Positions 27,588 to 37,761 of a stretch of 64,000 nt of DNA are shown here, in pieces (position 1 is the first letter of the stretch; every line of letters begins with the position of its first letter). The stretch covers positions 248,001-312,000 of the forward strand of contig NZ_CALJHY010000007.1 in the NCBI RefSeq assembly GCF_937770335.1. The letters run 5' to 3'. The stretch is from an uncultured Glaciecola sp. GTDB taxonomy: Bacteria; Pseudomonadota; Gammaproteobacteria; Enterobacterales; Alteromonadaceae. The position numbers were made by a program, and so were the translations under genes. The notes under the pieces were generated by a model, which saw nothing but the letters and a program-made list of their open reading frames with translations, searched no databases and had not been told where the DNA came from.

Positions 27588-29651
27588 ATGCAGTTAAATT
27601 TGGGTAAATCTTTCACAAAGCAATTGATATGGGCATCCGTCGCAAGTGCGTTGGTCGTTGGCGCCAGTATAGCTGGACCATCAACACAAACAGCTGACCC
27701 GATTCCAGTGCTTTCACAAGAATCCCAACATAGCAAATCTGCGAAACGTATTACCGACCATTTTACACGTTCACACTACAAAAAAATCAAAATAGATAAC
27801 GAGCTATCTCAAAAAATATTTGATCGTTATTTGCGCTCGCTTGATGTTAATAAGAATTTTTTCTTAGCATCAGACGTTGCTAACTTTGCAAAGTCGAAAG
27901 ATTCATTTGATGATGCGATTCGTCAGGGGCAATTAGACCTTGCTTATGAAATTTATATGGTTAATTTACAACGTCGTGCTGAGCGATTTAATTATGCGTT
28001 AACCTTAATTGATAAGCCCTTTGACTATGAAGTTGTAGACGACAAATATTACTATGATCGAGAGGAAGTAGCTTGGGCTGCAACCGCTGCCGATTTAGAC
28101 GAAGTTTGGCGTCAGCGTGTCAAGTACGATGCACTGAACTTGAAAATGGCTGACAAAACTTGGGAAGAAACTCAAGAGATCCTAAGCAAGCGTTATAAGC
28201 GGGCTGTTAAACGACTGAGTCAGACGAATAGCGAAGACGTGTTTCAGACAGTCATGAATTCATTTGCACGCAGCATTGAAGCACATACCAGTTACCTTTC
28301 ACCGCGCAATACAGAACGTTTCCAAATAGAAATGAACCTATCCTTAGAAGGAATTGGTGCTGTTTTACGTAGTGAAGATGACCATACGGTTATTGTTAGC
28401 CTAGTTGCTGGAGGTCCTGCTGATAAATCATTAGAAATTAAACCTGAAGACAAAATTATTGCTGTTGCCCAAGAAGGGGAAGAGTTTGTTGATATTGTTG
28501 GCTGGCGTTTAGATGAGGTAGTTGAACTCATCAAGGGTCCAAAGGGCAGCATCGTAAAACTTCAAGTTCTGAAGGGAAGCAGCGAAAGTAAAAAAATTGC
28601 TGAGGTTGAAATTACCCGCGATAAAGTAAAACTCGAAGATCGAGCTGCTAAATCAGAAGTTTATATCCCAGACTCAGGTCCGCACAAAGGACAAAAATTA
28701 GGTGTTATTAATATTCCCAGTTTTTATCATAATTTGCATGTAGACGTTATGAAGGAGTTGGATAAGCTAAAAGAAGAAAGCGTGGAAGGTGTTATCGTTG
28801 ATCTTCGTGGTAATGGCGGTGGTTCATTACCAGAGTCAATATTACTGAGTGGTTTATTTATTGATAAAGGGCCTGTTGTACAGGTTCGTTATGAAAATGG
28901 TCGTATTAGCGTTGACCGCGATACTGACGGTGTTGTGCACTATGGTGGTCCATTGACTGTAATGGTAGACCGTTACAGTGCCTCAGCTAGTGAAATATTT
29001 GCAGCTGCTATGCAAGATTACAACCGGGCGATTATCATTGGTGAGCAAACCTTTGGTAAAGGGACTGTTCAGCAACATCGTGGATTGAGTCGTATTTATG
29101 ACCTAGGGAATAAACTAGGTGCGGTGCAATTTACGATTGCCAAATTCTACCGGATTAGCGGTGGGAGCACACAACACAAGGGTGTGCTGCCTGATATTTT
29201 GTATCCATCACCAGTCGATCCGGCAGAGTGGGGCGAAAGCAAAGCAGAAAATGCGCTTCCATATGACAGTATTCAAAAAGCAAATTATTCTCAGCTAGAA
29301 AGTTACAGTGGCACTATTGATGTATTAACAGCAAAACATAATGCGCGCGTGATGAAAGATCCTGAATTTGCTTATATTTTTAGTGATATTGAAGAATATA
29401 ATAAAAATAAAGATAAGGACTATATCAGTTTAGTTGAGTCTGAAAGACTTAAAACGAAAAAAGAAAGCGAGGACAAGCAACTACTGCGAACTAATGAGCG
29501 TCTTGAAAGAATGGGCTTGGAAAAGGTCCTATCATTAGAAGACGATTTACCTGAATCGCTAGAAGAAATAGACCCTTTCTTATTCGAAGCCGCCAATATT
29601 ACATTTGATATGGTTGGTTCGGGAAGCTACGCACTAAACTTAAAAGAATAA
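27588..29651 (+). CDS. prc: Tail-specific C-terminal processing protease Prc
   Basis: This 687-residue periplasmic S41 protease has an N-terminal signal or anchor (about 1-24), an N-terminal helical domain, a PDZ domain (about 240-335, LEGIGAVLRSEDDHTVIVS), the catalytic domain and a DUF3340 C-terminal domain. The dyad is the middle Ser of YSASASEIF and the Lys of EQTFGKGTVQQ, 25 residues apart as in E. coli Ser452 and Lys477; the Asp 11 residues after the Ser is also kept. It degrades proteins through non-polar C-termini and processes cell-wall enzymes. It is immediately downstream of proQ, as in relatives. Confidence 0.95.
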   Translation: MQLNLGKSFTKQLIWASVASALVVGASIAGPSTQTADPIPVLSQESQHSKSAKRITDHFTRSHYKKIKIDNELSQKIFDRYLRSLDVNKNFFLASDVANFAKSKDSFDDAIRQGQLDLAYEIYMVNLQRRAERFNYALTLIDKPFDYEVVDDKYYYDREEVAWAATAADLDEVWRQRVKYDALNLKMADKTWEETQEILSKRYKRAVKRLSQTNSEDVFQTVMNSFARSIEAHTSYLSPRNTERFQIEMNLSLEGIGAVLRSEDDHTVIVSLVAGGPADKSLEIKPEDKIIAVAQEGEEFVDIVGWRLDEVVELIKGPKGSIVKLQVLKGSSESKKIAEVEITRDKVKLEDRAAKSEVYIPDSGPHKGQKLGVINIPSFYHNLHVDVMKELDKLKEESVEGVIVDLRGNGGGSLPESILLSGLFIDKGPVVQVRYENGRISVDRDTDGVVHYGGPLTVMVDRYSASASEIFAAAMQDYNRAIIIGEQTFGKGTVQQHRGLSRIYDLGNKLGAVQFTIAKFYRISGGSTQHKGVLPDILYPSPVDPAEWGESKAENALPYDSIQKANYSQLESYSGTIDVLTAKHNARVMKDPEFAYIFSDIEEYNKNKDKDYISLVESERLKTKKESEDKQLLRTNERLERMGLEKVLSLEDDLPESLEEIDPFLFEAANITFDMVGSGSYALNLKE

Positions 29652-29675
29652 ATTTGACTTAAAAACAGATAGAAC

Positions 29676-29704
29676 AAAAGGCAGCTAAAAAGCTGCCTTT
29701 GTTC
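29676..29704 (+). terminator. Rho-independent terminator after prc
   Basis: CAAAGGCAGCT pairs with AGCTGCCTTTG around AAAA, with a few T residues after it. It closes the msrC-proQ-prc unit 25 bases after the prc stop. Confidence 0.8.
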
Positions 29705-29749
29705 GCTTTAAAAAGTACCACTAATAAAAAAAACTATAATGGGGTAATT

Positions 29750-31093
29750 ATGAGTGCACGCGGTGAGTTTTCCTCACGTATTGGATTCGTGTTGGCTGCG
29801 GCAGGTTCTGCGGTCGGATTAGGTAACATTTGGGGATTCCCAACAAAAGTTGCTGAAAACGGCGGCGCTGCTTTCGTTTTAATGTATTTGGTAATGGCGT
29901 TTCTACTAGCTTATCCTGTGCTGATGGCAGAACTAATTATTGGTCGTGCCAAGCGAGCCAACATGATTGATGCCCTTGGCTCTCTTTCCACCAACAGAAC
30001 CACTAGAACCGCGGGTATTGTCACTGGGTCTATTGGCCTGCTAACCGTTGTTTTTATCCTTGCATTTTACAGTATTGTTGCTGGCTGGATGATCGCTTTC
30101 TTCGTCGATGCTGCAAGTAATATGGTTGGATTCAGTATTCCTTGGTTAACTGAATTCTCAGTTTCTCGAAACGCAATATTCATGTCATTATTTTTGTTTT
30201 TGACTGGCTTTGTTGTTAGTGGCGGTGTTAGTAATGGTATAGAACGTTGGTCTGTGAGGCTCATGCCGACATTATTTACCATTATCGTGATTTTGATTAT
30301 CTACGTCAGTTTCCAAGACGGTGCTATAGAAGGTTGGAAAGCTTACTTAGTTCCTGATTTTAGTCGTCTATTAGACGCTGGGTTATTGGTTGATGCGATG
30401 GGCCAGGCGTTCTTTTCAATGTCTTTAGGTGTTGGAACGATGTTGGTTTATGGTTCATATATTCAATCGAATGAAAATTTACCTAAGCTAGGGGCCTCTG
30501 TCGCGTTAGTAGATATTGGCATAGCCGTGTTCGCTGGTATGTTAATAATTCCTGCCATGTATGTAGCGGCTAATAATGGTGTTCAGATATTCACAGAAAC
30601 CGGAGCCCTTATACAAGGCGACAGTCTCATCTTCACTGTGTTACCTGCATTATTTGCTACAATTGATGTCGTTGGTTGGGTAGTTGCTACCGCATTTTTC
30701 GCATTAATGGTGATTGCAGCATTAACGTCATCTATTTCGATGCTAGAGGTGCCCGTTGCCTACTTGGTTGACCATAAAGGTATTCAACGTAAAAAAGCAT
30801 CAGCACTACTGACTATCTGTGTATTGGTTATTTCCTGCGTTATTATCTTAAATTTTGATGCCTTATTTGTTTTGGTTATCTCATTAACGACCCAGTATAG
30901 CCAACCATTGCTAGGTTTTGTGTTATGCATATTTGCTGGTTGGGTCTGGAACAGAAACGAAATTCTGACAGAATTAAAACAAGGACAAGATGGCGTTGAA
31001 CAAGGTTTGTTCTGGAAAATTTGGCCTTGGTACATAAAATTTGTATGTCCTGTTGTCATTTCATTCATGTTTTATCGTTCACTGACAGCATAA
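29750..31093 (+). CDS. Sodium-dependent transporter, NSS (SNF) family
   Basis: This 447-residue inner-membrane symporter has about eleven or twelve helices. The opening block RIGFVLAAAGSAVGLGNIWGFP is the sodium-site and unwound-helix motif of NSS transporters such as LeuT, and ENGGAAFVLMYL follows. Members import amino acids or related amines with Na+. The specific substrate is not clear. I chose ATG 29750 because GGGG precedes it and the conserved block starts at residue 12; an upstream extension would run through the prc terminator. It leads an operon with an NhaC antiporter and pepN, which suggests peptide and amino-acid use. Confidence 0.9.
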   Translation: MSARGEFSSRIGFVLAAAGSAVGLGNIWGFPTKVAENGGAAFVLMYLVMAFLLAYPVLMAELIIGRAKRANMIDALGSLSTNRTTRTAGIVTGSIGLLTVVFILAFYSIVAGWMIAFFVDAASNMVGFSIPWLTEFSVSRNAIFMSLFLFLTGFVVSGGVSNGIERWSVRLMPTLFTIIVILIIYVSFQDGAIEGWKAYLVPDFSRLLDAGLLVDAMGQAFFSMSLGVGTMLVYGSYIQSNENLPKLGASVALVDIGIAVFAGMLIIPAMYVAANNGVQIFTETGALIQGDSLIFTVLPALFATIDVVGWVVATAFFALMVIAALTSSISMLEVPVAYLVDHKGIQRKKASALLTICVLVISCVIILNFDALFVLVISLTTQYSQPLLGFVLCIFAGWVWNRNEILTELKQGQDGVEQGLFWKIWPWYIKFVCPVVISFMFYRSLTA

Positions 31094-31102
31094 GGAATTC
31101 GA

Positions 31103-32620
31103 ATGTCGATTCAAAAGCAAATTAAAGAACCCACGCTTACTGATGCGCTTATTCCAATTATACTTCTCGTCTTCTTTATGGGTAGTGCGGTCTTTTTGTA
31201 TGGCGAAGATTCGTCTTATGGACCGAATCAAATAGCACTGTTACTCGCTATGGGTGTCGCCGCTATTGTGGGGATAAAAAATGGTCATAGTTGGAGATCG
31301 ATTGAAGAAGGGCTAGTTAAAGGCATATCAATGTCATTGGGCGCCTGTATGATTTTGTTTGTGGTTGGATCATTGATTGGTACTTGGATGCTAGCAGGTA
31401 CAGTTCCAACACTCATCTATTATGGGTTGAACTTACTCAATCCCACATTTTTCTATGCCGCAGCTTCTATCATTTGCGCCGTTGTAGCAATGAGTATTGG
31501 TAGCTCTTGGACAACAGCAGCAACCGTGGGTGTTGCATTGATAGGTGTAGCTACAGGAATGGAAATGTCGCTTGCCATTACAGCAGGTGCGGTTGTATCA
31601 GGTGCTTATTTTGGAGACAAGCTATCACCATTATCTGAAACAACGAACTTAGCTCCAGCTATTGCAGGAACGGACTTATTTGAACATATCAAATATATGT
31701 TATGGACAACTATTCCTAGTTTTTTAATTACCTTAGTCCTGTTCGTTATTATTGGATTATCCGAAGACACAAGTCAGGTTAGCGGTAGCATCGAAAAAAT
31801 GCAGGAAACGTTAGCAAGTCAATTTGAACTTGGCTTGCATCTGTTGATCCCTTTAGTTGTTCTTTTAACGTTAGCAATCAAAAAGATGCCAGCTTTTCCT
31901 GCTATAGCAATTGGGGCTTTATTGGGCGCTATATGGGCATTATTATTCCAAGACAATCTGGTTGCTTCATTTGCTAACAACATTACCGCTACTGCACCAG
32001 ATGCTATTCATTGGTTGTTCAACGAAATCCCTGAATGGGTAAAGCATATTATGGTTACTTGGACTGCGTTATTCGACGGTGTTAGTTTTGATACCGGTGA
32101 CGAAAGTTTAGATAAACTATTAAGTCGCGGCGGAATGGCTAGCATGCTTAACACGGTTTGGTTAATTATTTGTGCAATGAGCTTTGGTGCTGTTTTGGAG
32201 AAAGTAGGGCTGTTAAAAGCGGTTGTTGCTACCTTCCTGAAAGGGGCTCATAGTGCGGGTGATATGATTAGCAGAACAATCCTAACTTGTATTGGCACAA
32301 ATATAATTACTGCTGATCAATATATTAGCATCGTGATGCCTGGCCGGATGTATAAAGAAGAATTTGAAAAACGAGGATTGCACCAACTCAACTTATCCAG
32401 AAGTTTAGAAGATGGTGGCACGCTAACCTCACCTCTGATCCCGTGGAATACTTGTGGGGCTTATATGTCAGGTGTTTTAGGTGTTTCTGTTTATGATTAT
32501 TTCGTTTATGCATTTTTCAATCTTATTAATCCGGTATTGGCTGTGATTTATGCCTATTTAGGAATTAAAATATTACGTTTAACACCGCCAAAAATTAAGG
32601 TGGTTGATCAAGGAATCTAG
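31103..32620 (+). CDS. nhaC: Na+/H+ antiporter, NhaC family
   Basis: This 505-residue inner-membrane protein has about eleven hydrophobic helices. Blocks that define NhaC are ISMSLGACMILFVVGSLIG, SIGSSWTTAATVGVALIG and YFGDKLSPLSETTNLAPAI, where the charged residues take part in ion binding; the C-terminal part has SRSLEDGGTLTSPLIPWNTCG. It exports Na+ in exchange for H+. It starts ten bases after the NSS transporter gene, and pepN starts three bases after its stop. Coupling a Na+ symporter with a Na+ exporter makes physiological sense for a marine cell. Confidence 0.92.
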   Translation: MSIQKQIKEPTLTDALIPIILLVFFMGSAVFLYGEDSSYGPNQIALLLAMGVAAIVGIKNGHSWRSIEEGLVKGISMSLGACMILFVVGSLIGTWMLAGTVPTLIYYGLNLLNPTFFYAAASIICAVVAMSIGSSWTTAATVGVALIGVATGMEMSLAITAGAVVSGAYFGDKLSPLSETTNLAPAIAGTDLFEHIKYMLWTTIPSFLITLVLFVIIGLSEDTSQVSGSIEKMQETLASQFELGLHLLIPLVVLLTLAIKKMPAFPAIAIGALLGAIWALLFQDNLVASFANNITATAPDAIHWLFNEIPEWVKHIMVTWTALFDGVSFDTGDESLDKLLSRGGMASMLNTVWLIICAMSFGAVLEKVGLLKAVVATFLKGAHSAGDMISRTILTCIGTNIITADQYISIVMPGRMYKEEFEKRGLHQLNLSRSLEDGGTLTSPLIPWNTCGAYMSGVLGVSVYDYFVYAFFNLINPVLAVIYAYLGIKILRLTPPKIKVVDQGI

Positions 32621-32622
32621 AT

Positions 32623-35238
32623 TTGTCTCAAATAGTCGTTAAAAAACGCTCGGATTATCAAGCACCAAGTTATCTAATCAACGAAGTAGATTTGATTATC
32701 GAACTTGACCCAAATAAAACTATTATCACATCAACTTTGCAGTTTGAAACTGCCCTAAGTACTATTGAGTCTGATATTAATGTGACAGTCGCGCGGGATC
32801 TAGTCTTAGATGGCGAAGACCTGGAGCTGATCAGTATTTTGCTCAATGGCAGCTCATTTACTAACTATCAAATTGACGATGGAAAACTAATTATTGCGCA
32901 GTCTGAGCTTGCCAATTTAGCTACTTTTACATTGGTTGTTAAAAACAGCGTTGATCCAAGTAATAATGCAACGCTAGAAGGTTTGTATTTATCAAATGCA
33001 TCCTACTGTACACAATGTGAAGCTGAAGGATTTCGTAAAATTACTTACTTTTTAGACCGACCAGATATTTTGTCGGTTTATACAGTGACTATCATCGCTG
33101 ACAAAGCAGCATTTCCACACGTTCTTTCAAATGGAAACTTGGTGGAAGCTTATGACCTGAATGATGAGAAAAAGTTAGTTAAATGGCATGACCCATTTAA
33201 AAAGCCTTGTTATTTATTTGCACTAGTTGCCGGTGATTTTGACAAGCTGAGTGATTCATTTACCACTATGTCTGGTCGCAAGGTTCAACTAGAACTGTTT
33301 GTAGATAAAGGTAAAGAGTCTCAAGGTCATCATGCATTGGCGTCGCTGAAAAAAGCGATGAAGTGGGATGAGGATATCTATGGGTTGGAGTACGATCTTG
33401 ATATATTTATGGTCGTGGCCGTCGATTTCTTCAACATGGGCGCAATGGAAAATAAAGGGCTAAATGTTTTTAACAGTAAGTTTGTATTAGCCGATCCTAA
33501 TATTGCCACCGATAATGATTTCTTTAATATTGAATCGATCATTGGACATGAATACTTTCATAATTGGACAGGGAACCGAGTTACTTGCAGAGACTGGTTT
33601 CAATTAAGTTTGAAAGAAGGTTTAACTGTCTTTAGAGACCAACAGTTTTCTGCTGATATGTTTAGCTATTTAGCTACCCGTATTAGCCAGGTAAAGGTGA
33701 TGCGAGAAAATCAGTTTGCCGAAGATGCGGGCCCAATGAGTCACCCGATCAGGCCTGATGAAGTGATTGAGATGAATAACTTCTATACAGTGACTGTTTA
33801 CGACAAAGGTGCTGAAGTAATCAGAATGCTGCATACACTACTTACTGCTGAAGGTTTTAGGCTGGGTATGGATTTGTATTTTGAGAGACATGATGGGCAG
33901 GCAGTCACATGCGATGATTTTGTGAATGCCATGCAAGATGCCAATGAGGTCAATCTTGATCACTTCAAGTTATGGTACTCTCAGTCAGGCACACCAAGAG
34001 TTTCAGTAGAAAAAACGTCGCAAAAGGGTACTCACGAATTACGGTTTACTCAGCGAACGTCACCCACAGCCGATCAGTTAGATAAACAAGCGCTATATCT
34101 ACCAATTAAAATGGAATGTCTCGATAGATCAGGAAGCAAAATTGATCTAAAGTTAACTAACGATACATTTTTATTAGACTCAGCAAGTTCAACATTAGCA
34201 GTAAGTACTCAAGATTTTGTACCTGTGTTATTAAGTGATTTTTCTTCACCAGTTATACTAGATTATCCTTATTCACTCGACGACTTGTTGTTGATTATGA
34301 CTCACGCGTCAAGCGACTATTCAAAATGGGATGCAAGCCAAGCCTTGTATTCAACATTAATACGCCAGCTATATGAGAATAAAGAAACTGAGATTTCAGC
34401 AAAGATATGGCGAGAGCTTGAAGCCGCGCTGTTTCAAGCGAACGATAACTTTGAATTGTTAAATGAGATGTTAACAATACCCAGTATAGAAACATTAACG
34501 CAGGGTATTGAGCAGTCAGAGCCGCTTAAACTGTCGATTGCTAGATCGGTTTTTCTCACTAATATGCAACAAAACTTGAATGGCTTTTTAGTTGGTATTC
34601 TTTCTAATATTGCTCAATGCACATATGAATATAACAAAGTGCAAGTCAATGAAAGACGTTTACGAAATGCAATTTTGCAGTTGTTAAGCTATTCAGAAAG
34701 TACTGATATTACCGAGCAGTTAGAACATCAGTTCACAACTGCAGACAATATGACTGATAAGCTAAACACATTAAAATGTGCTCAAATTTGCTCTATTAAT
34801 TTATTCGAAAAGTTGATGTTAGCGTTTGAACAGGAGTACGCCGAGAACACAGTAGTGATGGACAAATGGTTCGCGCTTCATGCAACCACAAGCAGTCATT
34901 ATATTCTTGCTAAATTGACACTGCTGGCGAGTCATAGGCAATTTAATATCAAAAATCCAAATAAAGTCAGATCGTTAGTCGGTAGCTTTGCAGTTTACAA
35001 TACTGACGGTTTTCATGCGTTGGACGGCAGCGGATACCAATTTTTAACTGATTATTTAATCGAGCTTGACGTGTTAAATCCTCAAATAGCGTCTAGACTG
35101 GTTACACCGCTTATTCAATATAAAAAGTTTGCTAAAGTTCACCAAGACTTGATGACTATGCAATTAAAAAGGTTGCTTGGTCGTGGCAATTTAAGCAAAG
35201 ATTTATATGAAAAAGTAAGTAAAAGTTTAGCTCATTAA
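32623..35238 (+). CDS. pepN: Aminopeptidase N (M1 zinc metallopeptidase)
   Basis: This 871-residue cytoplasmic enzyme removes N-terminal residues from peptides. It has the exopeptidase motif GAMEN (273-277), the zinc motif HEYFH with His309 and His313, and the third ligand Glu332 in LKEGLTVF. Length and the NWTGNRVTCRDWFQL block match E. coli PepN. Translation starts at TTG 32623 with AAGGA eight bases before; the stop of the preceding antiporter gene lies two bases upstream, so they are coupled. The DUF2835 gene follows at 43 bases. Confidence 0.95.
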   Translation: MSQIVVKKRSDYQAPSYLINEVDLIIELDPNKTIITSTLQFETALSTIESDINVTVARDLVLDGEDLELISILLNGSSFTNYQIDDGKLIIAQSELANLATFTLVVKNSVDPSNNATLEGLYLSNASYCTQCEAEGFRKITYFLDRPDILSVYTVTIIADKAAFPHVLSNGNLVEAYDLNDEKKLVKWHDPFKKPCYLFALVAGDFDKLSDSFTTMSGRKVQLELFVDKGKESQGHHALASLKKAMKWDEDIYGLEYDLDIFMVVAVDFFNMGAMENKGLNVFNSKFVLADPNIATDNDFFNIESIIGHEYFHNWTGNRVTCRDWFQLSLKEGLTVFRDQQFSADMFSYLATRISQVKVMRENQFAEDAGPMSHPIRPDEVIEMNNFYTVTVYDKGAEVIRMLHTLLTAEGFRLGMDLYFERHDGQAVTCDDFVNAMQDANEVNLDHFKLWYSQSGTPRVSVEKTSQKGTHELRFTQRTSPTADQLDKQALYLPIKMECLDRSGSKIDLKLTNDTFLLDSASSTLAVSTQDFVPVLLSDFSSPVILDYPYSLDDLLLIMTHASSDYSKWDASQALYSTLIRQLYENKETEISAKIWRELEAALFQANDNFELLNEMLTIPSIETLTQGIEQSEPLKLSIARSVFLTNMQQNLNGFLVGILSNIAQCTYEYNKVQVNERRLRNAILQLLSYSESTDITEQLEHQFTTADNMTDKLNTLKCAQICSINLFEKLMLAFEQEYAENTVVMDKWFALHATTSSHYILAKLTLLASHRQFNIKNPNKVRSLVGSFAVYNTDGFHALDGSGYQFLTDYLIELDVLNPQIASRLVTPLIQYKKFAKVHQDLMTMQLKRLLGRGNLSKDLYEKVSKSLAH

Positions 35239-35280
35239 CTGAGTTCTCAAGTTTTATTTTGTTAGAGCGATGTCAACGCC

Positions 35281-35505
35281 ATGAAACGTTATCTGTTTAC
35301 AATTAGCTTATCGTACGTGGAATGTGAAAACTTGTATCTTACAGCGGTGAAGACGGTGGTTGTCACCGCTACTACTGGCGAAAGGGTGCAGATCCCTTCG
35401 ATTAGCTTGAGACCATTTGTAGAGCCAACAGGCATAAAAGGCACTTTTTGTTTAACCGTAAATAGAGAGAATAAAATTCAATCATTTGAACGTTTCAATG
35501 CCTAA
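35281..35505 (+). CDS. DUF2835 family small protein
   Basis: This 74-residue protein matches the DUF2835 pattern: an N-terminal strand, a short helix (the family consensus has a Tyr/Leu-rich patch, here ENLYLTAVKTVVV), then TTGERVQIPSISLRPFVEPTGIKG split by short turns. The block ALRPF is the family hallmark, here SLRPFV. The function is unknown; it is cytoplasmic and common in gammaproteobacteria. It is the last gene after pepN. No strong terminator is seen after it, only a T run near 35521. Confidence 0.8.
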   Translation: MKRYLFTISLSYVECENLYLTAVKTVVVTATTGERVQIPSISLRPFVEPTGIKGTFCLTVNRENKIQSFERFNA

Positions 35506-35669
35506 AAATAGGACAGAATTGTTTTTTTTGAGTGATTTTGGTGCATAATTTAGCAACTGGTACGATTTGTTCTTGCGATCGATCTTAAATGATGCAATGA
35601 TTTTGTGAATTGTGTAAATATCACTAGCAAAATATCGCACAAAGCGATCGTTCGGGAGAATAAAAGAAC

Positions 35670-37751
35670 ATGACTAACAAGCCTCGCGTATTTAAAAAAT
35701 CGTCAATTGCAGTTGGTGTCGCTGCGCTTTTAGCTGCTACATCTCATAGCGCTAATGCTGCCGACTGGGATTTTGGGGATTTATCAATAACGTTCGATTC
35801 AAATTTTACACTTGCTACAAGTATTAGAACCGAAGAACGTGATTTCAATCTTATTGGCCATAGTAATCAACCCAGTTTAAACTGGTCTGGTTATAATGCC
35901 GCAACAAACGTTATTTATCCTTCAGCAGACGTTTGGGCATTAACTGATGGTGCTTATTCAACCAATGGTGATTTGGGTAATCTGTCTTACGATAAAGGCG
36001 AAGCCTTCTCGACTCAGTTCATAGGCTTACATGAATTGGAAGTTGCTTATGGCGATTTCGGTTTCTTCGCTCGTGGCTTCTATTTCTATGATTTTGAAAA
36101 CTCAGACAGTGATCGTGCTTACACAAATCCGATAACGGGTAACGTCGCAGACCCTTGTCGAGATAAACAAGCATCAGATGAATTATGTAAAGACTTTAGA
36201 CTGTTGGATGCATTTGTATATGCAGACTTCTACGTTGGTGAAATGCCGATCTCTCTGCGTCTTGGTGACCAAGTGGTTAGTTGGGGGGAAAGTACCTTTA
36301 TTCAGCATGGTATCAATACAACTAATCCTGTTGACGTAACCAGAGCTCAGGCTCCGGGTGCCGAACTGAAAGAAGTATTCATTCCTGTTGGAATGTTGTT
36401 TGGTTCAATCGGTCTAACCGACACGGTGAGTCTATCAGCCTACTATCAATATGAATGGGAACGCTCACGGCTTCCTGTTTCAGGCAGCTACTTAGCGACT
36501 AATGATTTTGCGGGTGAGGGCGGTTCATTCAATAACATTCAGCTAGGTTTTTCTGGTAATCCTGACATCGATGCGGATAGCTTAATAACTCAATTAAACC
36601 AGTTGGGTTCGGCGCTTCAAGGCGGTGCAAGTCCAGAGGCAATTGGCGCTGCTTACCTTGCATACCCGACTAAGGTTGCAGTTCGAGAGCAGAGCGATGC
36701 AGCTCACAATGATGCCGATGACCAAGGTCAGTACGGTTTGAAAGTATCGTGGTTTGCAGCCGACCTGAATGAAACAGAGTTTAGTTTGTATCACATTAAT
36801 TACCATAGCCAACGTCCGTTAGTTGCAGGCATAACGTCTGACTTTAGGCCTGAAGCAATTGCAGCTGATTTAGCTTTACTGGCCTCACCAGGTGGAATTA
36901 CAAGAGATAATGTTACTGATTTACGTGCATTCACAAAATCACGTTTCGATTATCCGGAAGATATTAAATTGTATGGCATTAGTTTTAATACGACCATAGG
37001 TGAGACTGCTTTTGCTGGTGAATTTGCCTATCGTGTTGATGAACCTTTGCAAATTGACGATGTCGAATTGCTATATACAGGCATGCCAGAGCAGCTAGCG
37101 AATGCCGGACTACGACCTGATCTTGGCGGCATTTCACAGCTTAAAAATATAGGCAGAGATGTGGGTCCTGGTGAAACTGCGTCAGGTTTCCTATTGTCAG
37201 ATACTTGGCAAGCCCAGATGACTGCTTCTCATGTTTTTGGTCCTAAGTTTGGTACTGATAACTTTATTGTCTTAGGTGAAGCTGGTTATGTAAAAGTCTT
37301 AGACTTTCCAGATCCTAGCGTTATTAGACTTAATGCGCCAGGTACATCTAGAACGCCATCACTAGAGCCTTTGCTAGATAATGCTGGTAACGTTATTAGT
37401 GACCGTGCTGGTTTACATACTGGTTTATCTGATGGTCCAGAAACGAATCCATTTGCCACCTCAGGTGCATGGGGTTATCGCTTATTAGCAGTCGCGGATT
37501 ATAACAATATCTTTGCAGGTATGAATTTACGCACAAGAGCGACGTTCTCACACGATGTAAATGGTACGACACCGGATCCATTATTTTTATTCTTGGAAGA
37601 CAGAAAGTCGGCAAATATAGCATTTACGTTGGATTATTTAAGTAAGTGGTCTGCTACAGCTTCATATAGTAGTTTTTGGGGCGGAATAGGCACAACTAAC
37701 GCGCTTGCAGATAGAGACTTCGTATCTTTTAATATCAAATACGCAATTTAA
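35670..37751 (+). CDS. DUF1302 family outer-membrane protein, porin-like
   Basis: This 693-residue protein has a signal peptide (1-30, ending SANA-A) and a beta-rich, aromatic-alternating sequence with a C-terminal ending YAI that resembles an outer-membrane barrel signature. Blocks such as LRLGDQVVSWGESTFIQ and GINTTNPVDVTRAQAPGAE are typical of DUF1302. Family members are found with DUF1329, YCF48-like and RND proteins, as here, and are linked to hydrophobic-compound use in Pseudomonas and marine bacteria. The start at ATG 35670 follows GGGAGAA. The gap to the previous gene (165 bases) should hold the promoter of this operon. Confidence 0.88.
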   Translation: MTNKPRVFKKSSIAVGVAALLAATSHSANAADWDFGDLSITFDSNFTLATSIRTEERDFNLIGHSNQPSLNWSGYNAATNVIYPSADVWALTDGAYSTNGDLGNLSYDKGEAFSTQFIGLHELEVAYGDFGFFARGFYFYDFENSDSDRAYTNPITGNVADPCRDKQASDELCKDFRLLDAFVYADFYVGEMPISLRLGDQVVSWGESTFIQHGINTTNPVDVTRAQAPGAELKEVFIPVGMLFGSIGLTDTVSLSAYYQYEWERSRLPVSGSYLATNDFAGEGGSFNNIQLGFSGNPDIDADSLITQLNQLGSALQGGASPEAIGAAYLAYPTKVAVREQSDAAHNDADDQGQYGLKVSWFAADLNETEFSLYHINYHSQRPLVAGITSDFRPEAIAADLALLASPGGITRDNVTDLRAFTKSRFDYPEDIKLYGISFNTTIGETAFAGEFAYRVDEPLQIDDVELLYTGMPEQLANAGLRPDLGGISQLKNIGRDVGPGETASGFLLSDTWQAQMTASHVFGPKFGTDNFIVLGEAGYVKVLDFPDPSVIRLNAPGTSRTPSLEPLLDNAGNVISDRAGLHTGLSDGPETNPFATSGAWGYRLLAVADYNNIFAGMNLRTRATFSHDVNGTTPDPLFLFLEDRKSANIAFTLDYLSKWSATASYSSFWGGIGTTNALADRDFVSFNIKYAI

Positions 37752-37761
37752 GGACGTAGTA